Part shown: piece by piece, positions 58,719-64,000 of the stretch
How the letters are laid out: every line of letters begins with the position of its first letter
Numbering within the stretch: position 1 is the stretch's first letter
Source: Kitasatospora atroaurantiaca
GTDB lineage: Bacteria; Actinomycetota; Actinomycetes; Streptomycetales; Streptomycetaceae
Length of the DNA: 64,000 nt
Assembly (NCBI RefSeq): GCF_007828955.1
Contig: NZ_VIVR01000001.1
Location: 2,418,001 to 2,482,000, forward strand
Direction of reading: 5' to 3'
Made by a program: the position numbers and the translations under genes
The notes under the pieces: model-generated
What the model was told of the DNA's origin: nothing
Database searches by the model: none
The model's input: only the letters and a program-made list of their open reading frames with translations

Positions 58719-59672
58719 ATGTACGGCCAGGGGCAGCAGTATCCGCAAGGCCAGCCGCAGCAGCCGTACGGGCAGCCGCCGCAGTACGGCGCACCGCAGC
58801 AGCCGGCACCACCGTACGGCCAGCCGCCGCAGTACGGCGCACCCCAGCAGCAGCCCGGCTACGGCTACCCGCAGCAGCAGCCGCCCGCGCCGCAGTTCGG
58901 CCAGCAGCCCGGCTTCCCGCAGGGGCAGGTGCCCCCGCAGGCTCCGTACGGCGCGCCCGGCGGCTACCCGCCCCCGCCGCGCAAGAGCAACGCGGGTCTG
59001 GTGATCGGTCTGGTGGTCGGCGCGCTGGTGCTGGTCGGCGGCGGGCTGGCGATCTACGGGCTGGCCGGCAGTGACGACAACACCCACACCACCAACGTCA
59101 GCACGGGCGGTGCCACCACCGGCGGTTCCAGCAGCACGAGCGGCGGCAGCGGTGGCGGCGGCGGTTCGACGCAGGGCAAGTACAAGCTGTCCGCCCCCGT
59201 CAGCCTGCCGGGCGGCTACACCCGGAAGTCCAACAAGGACAACCCGGGCGACCCGTCGGAGAAGGGCAACGGCTACAGCTCGTACGACGGCGGTCTGCTC
59301 GCCACCTACGTCAAGGGCGCGGACAGCACGGACTCCATCACGGTCGGCGGCTCGTACGGCAAGATCCAGGACCCGAACGCGATCATCACCCAGTCCAGCG
59401 CGCAGATCACCGCCTCCGGGAAGATGAGCTGGAAGACGCCGCTGGCCTCGGTCGACGCCAAGGACGCCAAGGACCCCGGCGGCAAGATGTCCTGCGGTGT
59501 CGCCACCACGAGCGGCTTCGACGTCCCGATCTGCATCTGGGCCAACCACTCCACCGCCGCCTCGGTGACCTTCACCCACATCTCGCTCTCCGGCAGCTCC
59601 ACCCAGCTCTCCCAGTCCCAGGCGGCCGAGCAGGCTCGCACCATCCGCGACGCGATGGTCGTCGCGAAGTAG
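58719..59672 (+). CDS. Membrane-anchored protein, Gln/Pro-rich N-terminus (A)
   Basis: 317 residues, unknown. The first about 88 residues are [17 protein letters not shown] repeats. A helix ([24 protein letters not shown]), a Gly/Ser linker and a domain of about 150 residues follow, with two cysteines ([18 protein letters not shown]) that could pair. The gene at 59702 has the same architecture. Start at ATG 58719. These act at the cell surface; role unknown. Confidence 0.75.
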   Translation: MYGQGQQYPQGQPQQPYGQPPQYGAPQQPAPPYGQPPQYGAPQQQPGYGYPQQQPPAPQFGQQPGFPQGQVPPQAPYGAPGGYPPPPRKSNAGLVIGLVVGALVLVGGGLAIYGLAGSDDNTHTTNVSTGGATTGGSSSTSGGSGGGGGSTQGKYKLSAPVSLPGGYTRKSNKDNPGDPSEKGNGYSSYDGGLLATYVKGADSTDSITVGGSYGKIQDPNAIITQSSAQITASGKMSWKTPLASVDAKDAKDPGGKMSCGVATTSGFDVPICIWANHSTAASVTFTHISLSGSSTQLSQSQAAEQARTIRDAMVVAK

Positions 59673-59701
59673 CCCAGCTCCCCCACCGGAGGCGAACAGC
59701 T

Positions 59702-60502
59702 GTGTCCGAGCAGAACCCCTACGGCGCGGCCCAGCCGCCCGCCCAGCCCTACGGCGCTCCGCCGCCGCCCGCACCGCCCGCACCGCAGTACGGCGCGCCC
59801 CAGCAGCCCTGGGGCTCCGTCCCGCAGCAGGGCGGCGCTCCCGGCTACCCGGCTCCGGGTTATCCCGGAGCGTACGGCTACCCGCCGCAGCCCCCGCAGA
59901 AGTCCCGCCGGACGCTGTGGATCGTGCTCGGCTGCATCGGCGGCGTGCTGCTGCTCGGCGGCGGCCTGCTGGGCTACTTCATCCTCGATGTGGCGTCAAA
60001 GACCGGCACCCACAAGGTCGTTCTTCCGGAGAGCTTCCAGGGGATGCCGAAGGACACCGCCAACCCGTTGGCCGACAGGTTGCAGAGCAGCCTGCAGCAG
60101 TCCTTCAGCCAGGGCAAGAACGCCTGGACCCCCACCGCCGTGAGTGCGGTCTACGACGACAAGAGCACCGGCAAGGGTGTCATCGTGTTCGGCGGCTACG
60201 GCAACGTGATCGCGCCGAGCGTCCAGGTGGACGACTTCTACCGGGGCTTCGAGAAGGGCGCCGGCACCAAGGGCACCACCTTCAGCGACCGCACGACCTT
60301 CGACGCCGGGCCGCTCGGCGGCACGCTCTCCTGTGAGCTCATGAAGGCCACCCGCGAGACGGACAGCCTCTGCGTCTGGGCCGACGGCAGCTCGGTGGTC
60401 GGCGTGCTGACCGGCCAGGCGGACACCAAGGATCAGCCGGACCTGGCGAAGGCCGCCGCGGCCGTTCGCGAGCTGCGTCAGGTCGCCGAGATCAAGAAGT
60501 AG
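59702..60502 (+). CDS. Membrane-anchored protein, Gln/Pro-rich N-terminus (B)
   Basis: 266 residues, unknown, start GTG 59702. Residues 1-65 are Pro/Gln/Tyr-rich; a helix (LWIVLGCIGGVLLLGGGLLGYFIL) precedes a domain with cysteines in SCELMKA and DSLCVWAD. CxWA near the end is shared with protein A (CIWANHSTA), as is the order of the parts; the two are paralogues, 29 nt apart and probably one operon. Confidence 0.75.
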   Translation: MSEQNPYGAAQPPAQPYGAPPPPAPPAPQYGAPQQPWGSVPQQGGAPGYPAPGYPGAYGYPPQPPQKSRRTLWIVLGCIGGVLLLGGGLLGYFILDVASKTGTHKVVLPESFQGMPKDTANPLADRLQSSLQQSFSQGKNAWTPTAVSAVYDDKSTGKGVIVFGGYGNVIAPSVQVDDFYRGFEKGAGTKGTTFSDRTTFDAGPLGGTLSCELMKATRETDSLCVWADGSSVVGVLTGQADTKDQPDLAKAAAAVRELRQVAEIKK

Positions 60503-60513
60503 GCCGGTACGAC

Positions 60514-60552
60514 GAAGGGCCCCGCACACCGGTCGGTGCGCGGGGCCCCTTC
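60514..60552. terminator. Bidirectional terminator, protein B / clpX
   Basis: 60514-60531 pairs with 60534-60552 (18 bp, one bulge, one mismatch). It lies 11 nt past the gene B stop and 24 nt past the clpX stop. Confidence 0.8.
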
Positions 60553-60576
60553 GCGTACTGCGTCGGGCGTACTGCG

Positions 60577-61866
60577 TCAGGCGCTCTTCTCGCGCCGCTC
60601 GCGCTTGATCATGTCGCGCGGGACGAGCGTCGGGATCGCGTGCTTGGAGACCACGTCACCGGTGACGACCACGCGGGCGACGTCCTGACGCGAGGGCACC
60701 TCGTACATCACGGACATCAGCACCTCCTCCATGATCGCCCGCAGGCCACGGGCACCGGTGCCGCGCAGGATCGCCTGGTCGGCGATGGCCTCCAGCGCGT
60801 CGCGGGAGAACTCCAGCTCCACGCCGTCCAGTTCGAAGAGCTTGCGGTACTGCTTGACCAGCGCGTTCTTCGGCTCGGTGAGGATCTGCAGCAGCGCCTC
60901 GCGGTCGAGGTTGTGCACGCTGGTGATCACCGGCAGACGGCCGATGAACTCCGGGATCATCCCGAACTTCACCAGGTCCTCCGGCATCACCTGGCGGAAG
61001 TGGTCGCTCGCGTCCGACTCCCGCTTGCTGCGGATCGTCGCGCCGAAACCGATGCCCTTGGCACCCGCCCGGCCCTCGATGATCCGCTCCAGGCCCGCGA
61101 AGGCACCGCCCACGATGAACAGCACGTTCGTCGTGTCGATCTGGATGAACTCCTGGTGCGGGTGCTTGCGGCCGCCCTGCGGGGGCACCGAGGCGGTGGT
61201 CCCCTCCAGGATCTTCAGCAGCGCCTGCTGGACGCCCTCGCCCGAGACATCGCGGGTGATCGACGGGTTCTCGCTCTTGCGGGCGACCTTGTCGATCTCG
61301 TCGATGTAGATGATCCCGGTCTCGGCCTTCTTGACGTCGTAGTCGGCCGCCTGGATCAGCTTGAGCAGGATGTTCTCGACGTCCTCGCCGACGTACCCGG
61401 CCTCGGTGAGCGCCGTGGCGTCCGCGATCGCGAACGGCACGTTGAGCATCCGGGCCAGGGTCTGGGCGAGCAGCGTCTTGCCGGAGCCGGTGGGGCCCAG
61501 CAGCAGGATGTTGGACTTCGCCAGCTCGATGGCGTCCTCGCGGCCGTTGCCGCCGCTGCGGCCCGTCTCGCCGGCCTGGACGCGCTTGTAGTGGTTGTAG
61601 ACCGCCACGGACAGCGCCTTCTTGGCGAGGTCCTGGCCGACCACGTACTGATCCAGGAATTCGTAGATCTCGCGGGGCTTCGGGAGCTCCTCGAAGCGCA
61701 CCTCGGAGGTCTCGGCGAGCTCCTCCTCGATGATCTCGTTGCACAGGTCGATGCACTCGTCGCAGATGTACACGCCTGGCCCGGCGATCAGCTTCTTCAC
61801 CTGCTTCTGCGACTTGCCGCAGAACGAGCACTTGAGCAGGTCGCCACCGTCTCCGATGCGTGCCAC
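60577..61866 (-). CDS. clpX: ATP-dependent Clp protease, ATPase subunit ClpX
   Basis: 429 residues. Zn finger CSFCGK...[10 protein letters not shown], Walker [10 protein letters not shown], Walker [10 protein letters not shown], and the IGF-type loop presumably in GIGFGA. Unfolds substrates for ClpP. GTG 61866 has AAGGGGAAG upstream. A 314-bp gap separates it from clpP2, with a hairpin, so it has its own promoter. Confidence 0.97.
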   Translation of the reverse strand: MARIGDGGDLLKCSFCGKSQKQVKKLIAGPGVYICDECIDLCNEIIEEELAETSEVRFEELPKPREIYEFLDQYVVGQDLAKKALSVAVYNHYKRVQAGETGRSGGNGREDAIELAKSNILLLGPTGSGKTLLAQTLARMLNVPFAIADATALTEAGYVGEDVENILLKLIQAADYDVKKAETGIIYIDEIDKVARKSENPSITRDVSGEGVQQALLKILEGTTASVPPQGGRKHPHQEFIQIDTTNVLFIVGGAFAGLERIIEGRAGAKGIGFGATIRSKRESDASDHFRQVMPEDLVKFGMIPEFIGRLPVITSVHNLDREALLQILTEPKNALVKQYRKLFELDGVELEFSRDALEAIADQAILRGTGARGLRAIMEEVLMSVMYEVPSRQDVARVVVTGDVVSKHAIPTLVPRDMIKRERREKSA

Positions 61867-62180
61867 GAGGTGCTTCCCCTTCGCCAGGGGCCCCGCGGGG
61901 GTTCCGGGGCCTGGTGCTGTGGACCGGCCCGCCGTCGGCGGTCGGTCTCGCTATCCGACGGTACTCTGCCGAGCCGGTTATTCCGCCGACTTCGACAGCT
62001 CTGCCCTACGCCCTGGGCGAATTGATACCGAACAGATGCCGTCCGACAGGCGTGGGGCGCGAGGCATGAGCCACTACCGATTGTGCCGGGCCGAGGGGCC
62101 CGACCGGAACAGACCGGGGCGGGGCGTAGGTCACGTACACCCCGTACGTCACGTACGCCCCGCCCCGGAGCTGCCCGAGG
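61867..62180. other. 314-bp gap: clpX promoter region and clpP2 terminator
   Basis: The right end is a 55-bp hairpin (15-bp arms 62114-62128 and 62154-62168) that directly follows clpP2. Between the arms TCACGTAC appears twice. The left part must hold the clpX promoter; no sure boxes were found. Confidence 0.6.
62114..62168 (-). terminator. clpP2 terminator
   Basis: Perfect 15-bp arms CCGGGGCGGGGCGTA and its complement, 12 nt past the clpP2 stop, with a nested GTAC palindrome in the loop. Confidence 0.7.
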
Positions 62181-62837
62181 TCAGTCGGTGAGCGAGGTCT
62201 TGCGAGTCGAGATGATCTGGTCGATCAGCCCGTACTCCAGGGCCTCCTCGGCCGTCAGGATCTTGTCACGCTCGATGTCGTCACGGACCGTGGCGACGTC
62301 CTTGTTGGAGTGCTTGGCCAGCATCTCCTCCAGCTGCTCGCGCATCCGGAAGATCTCCTTGGCCTGGATCTCCAGGTCCGACACCTGGCCGCGGCCGGTC
62401 TCGGTGTACGGCTGGTGGATCAGGATCCGGGCGTTCGGCAGCGCCATCCGCTTACCGGGGGTGCCCGCCGCCAGCAGCACGGCAGCCGCCGAGGCCGCCT
62501 GGCCCATGCAGACGGTGGTGATGTCCGGCTTGACGTACTGCATGGTGTCGTAGATGGCCGTCAGGGCCGTGAAGGAGCCGCCGGGCGAGTTGATGTACAT
62601 CTGGATCTCGCGGTCCGGGTCCATCGACTCCAGGCAGAGCAGCTGGGCCATGATGTCGTTCGCGGAGACGTCGTCCACCTGCGAGCCGAGGAAGATGATG
62701 CGCTCCTCGAAAAGCTTGGCGTACGGGTCGTACTCGCGGATGCCCTGCGAGGTGCGCTCGACGAAGCGCGGGACGATGTAGCGGCCCTCGGCGCGGGCGC
62801 CGTAGTACTCGCCGCGGGGCGTCTGGGGGGTGTTCAT
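62181..62837 (-). CDS. clpP2: ATP-dependent Clp protease proteolytic subunit 2
   Basis: 218 residues. Catalytic Ser in [12 protein letters not shown], His in [11 protein letters not shown], Asp in [18 protein letters not shown] 62837 with GGAGG 13 nt upstream. Probably forms a mixed ring with ClpP1, 52 nt upstream, and works with ClpX. Strand order clpP1-clpP2. Confidence 0.97.
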   Translation of the reverse strand: MNTPQTPRGEYYGARAEGRYIVPRFVERTSQGIREYDPYAKLFEERIIFLGSQVDDVSANDIMAQLLCLESMDPDREIQMYINSPGGSFTALTAIYDTMQYVKPDITTVCMGQAASAAAVLLAAGTPGKRMALPNARILIHQPYTETGRGQVSDLEIQAKEIFRMREQLEEMLAKHSNKDVATVRDDIERDKILTAEEALEYGLIDQIISTRKTSLTD

Positions 62838-62889
62838 GGGGTGTCTGTCCTCCGAAGCGTACGGTCGGGTTTTCTGCTGCCGGCTGCTG

Positions 62890-63528
62890 TCAGGCGCCGG
62901 TGCCGCCGCCGCCGGGGACGTCCGCGGCACTGTGCATGATCGAGTCGATCAGGCCGTACTCCTTGGCCTCCTCCGGGGTGAACCACCGGTCGCGGTCGGA
63001 GTCCGCGGTGACCCGCTCGAAGGACTGGCCGCTGTGCTGCGCGATCAGCTCGGACATCCGGCGCTTGGTGCGCAGCAGCTGCTCGGCCTGGATCCGGATG
63101 TCGGTGGCCGAGCCGCCGAGGCCGGCGGAGGGCTGGTGCATCAGGATGTTGGCGTTCGGCAGCGAGAACCGCTTGCCCTTGGCACCCGCGGTGAGCAGGA
63201 ACTGGCCCATCGAGGCCGCCATGCCCATCGCGATCGTGACCACGTCGTTCTTGATGTACTGCATGGTGTCGTAGATCGCCATGCCGGCCGTGATCGAGCC
63301 GCCCGGGGAGTTGATGTAGAGGTAGATGTCCTTGTCCGGGTCAGCGGCCAGGAGCAGCAGCTGGGCGGTGATCCGGTTGGCGATGTCGTCGTCGACCTGC
63401 TGGCCGAGGAAGATGATGCGCTCGTTGAGCAGCCGGTTGTAGACCTGGTCCCCCAGGCCGCCGAGCACGTCACCAGCGGCGGCGTGCGGCGCCATCAGGC
63501 CAGGCATCTGCATCTGCGGGAACGTCAC
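62890..63528 (-). CDS. clpP1: ATP-dependent Clp protease proteolytic subunit 1
   Basis: 212 residues. Catalytic Ser in [11 protein letters not shown], His in [11 protein letters not shown], Asp in ADSDRDRW. In Streptomyces clpP1-clpP2 is activated by ClgR, and a ClgR-like site lies 140 bp upstream. Starts at ATG/GTG 63528. Confidence 0.97.
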   Translation of the reverse strand: MTFPQMQMPGLMAPHAAAGDVLGGLGDQVYNRLLNERIIFLGQQVDDDIANRITAQLLLLAADPDKDIYLYINSPGGSITAGMAIYDTMQYIKNDVVTIAMGMAASMGQFLLTAGAKGKRFSLPNANILMHQPSAGLGGSATDIRIQAEQLLRTKRRMSELIAQHSGQSFERVTADSDRDRWFTPEEAKEYGLIDSIMHSAADVPGGGGTGA

Positions 63529-63667
63529 TTAGCCACCTGCTCAGTCGAATTGAAGGCCGACCTGCGGCCGTCGTATGTCGCACAGCTCTGAGAGCTCACT
63601 GCTGTGAATGTCGCTGTCCATGGACCCTAACGCGCAGGCCCGGCCGCAGAATCCCCCACGCAGAGCT

Positions 63668-63681
63668 GTTCGCTGTGAGCG
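63668..63681. promoter_or_regulatory. ClgR-like operator of clpP1
   Basis: GTTCGCTGTGAGCG has the CGC-N5-GCG core of ClgR sites with the GTTCGC half intact. It lies 140 bp before the clpP1 start. Recalled regulon member; binding not tested. Confidence 0.5.
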
Positions 63682-63707
63682 CAGGGTTGGTACGGGAAGA
63701 GACGGCA

Positions 63708-63741
63708 GTGGGCCCGGCCACCAAACGGTGCCCGGGCCCAC
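63708..63741 (-). terminator. tig terminator
   Basis: A 10-bp outer stem (63708-63717 with 63732-63741), a C/C mismatch and a 4-bp inner stem, 37 nt past the tig stop. Confidence 0.75.
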
Positions 63742-63777
63742 GGTGATGCCTACTGCCGGTGTTGCCTACTGCTGAAC

Positions 63778-64000
63778 TCAGGCCTCGGGGGTCTCGTCGG
63801 CGGTGGCGGCCTCGACCGTCTCGCCCGACTCCTCGGTCTCCTCGTCCTCGAAGGACACCAGCTCGCCGTTGGTGTCGGTCACCTTGGCGGCCTCGACGAC
63901 CAGCGCCAGCGCCTTGCCACGGGCGACCTCGCCGACCAGCAGCGGCACCTGGCCACCCTGGACGACCTGCTGGGCGAACTGGTCCGGGGTGAGGCCGGAG
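63778..64000 (-). CDS. tig: Trigger factor, C-terminal end (partial)
   Basis: The last 73 codons of a minus-strand gene that continues beyond the window. It reads [40 protein letters not shown], then an acidic tail ending DETPEA and TGA. This is the helical C-terminal domain of a ribosome-associated chaperone, as the location beside clpP1 predicts. The acidic tail is normal for actinobacterial Tig. Confidence 0.9.
   Translation of the reverse strand, partial: SGLTPDQFAQQVVQGGQVPLLVGEVARGKALALVVEAAKVTDTNGELVSFEDEETEESGETVEAATADETPEA

Overview
This is a GC-rich actinobacterial chromosome segment, most likely from Streptomyces or the close relative Kitasatospora. The evidence is extreme third-position GC, frequent GTG starts, paired clpP genes beside clpX and tig, an mreBCD-pbp2-rodA cluster, RNase E/G next to rplU-rpmA-obgE, and two copies of a hairpin family that I recall as typical of Streptomyces. 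From memory, the order of the core genes matches the lepA-to-tig region of Streptomyces coelicolor. This could not be checked here.

Layout. 1-3.4 kb: the 3' end of an ABC exporter, then an EamA transporter divergent from a MarR regulator across a palindromic operator. 3.4-15 kb: lepA, rpsT, holA, comEA-comEC, degV and several conserved unknowns. 15-23 kb: leuS behind a probable leucine leader-peptide attenuator, a TPR-like regulator, and three tRNA-Ala(GGC) genes that bracket an MFS exporter/HTH regulator pair. 23-33.4 kb: nadD, an LCP/LytR-type protein, rsfS and a histidine phosphatase; two unannotatably small membrane proteins; an M48 protease; a pair of membrane proteins sharing an N-terminal motif; proA and proB. 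33.4-43.3 kb: obgE, rpmA, rplU, RNase E/G, a DUF2344 protein, a repeat-built membrane protein and a B12-binding-type radical SAM protein. 43.5-49.7 kb: the cell-shape cluster rodA, pbp2, mreD, mreC, mreB. 49.9-58.5 kb: ndk, DUF4233, folC, an apparent insertion of murQ plus a secreted chitinase, then valS. 58.7-60.5 kb: two Pro/Gln-rich membrane-anchored proteins. 60.6-64 kb: clpX, clpP2, clpP1 and the C-terminal end of tig.

How it fits together. Most of the window is housekeeping: translation quality (lepA, leuS, valS, rsfS, ribosomal proteins), proline, folate and NAD synthesis, RNA turnover, proteolysis, and spore/hyphal wall shape. The best regulatory signals are the leuS leader peptide with its terminator, a DasR-like site between murQ and the chitinase gene, two consensus DnaA boxes upstream of comEA, a ClgR-like site before clpP1, and a series of TAnnnT boxes placed 6-8 nt before start codons, which suggests leaderless mRNAs. 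I found no CRISPR array, rRNA, prophage, biosynthetic cluster or transposase.
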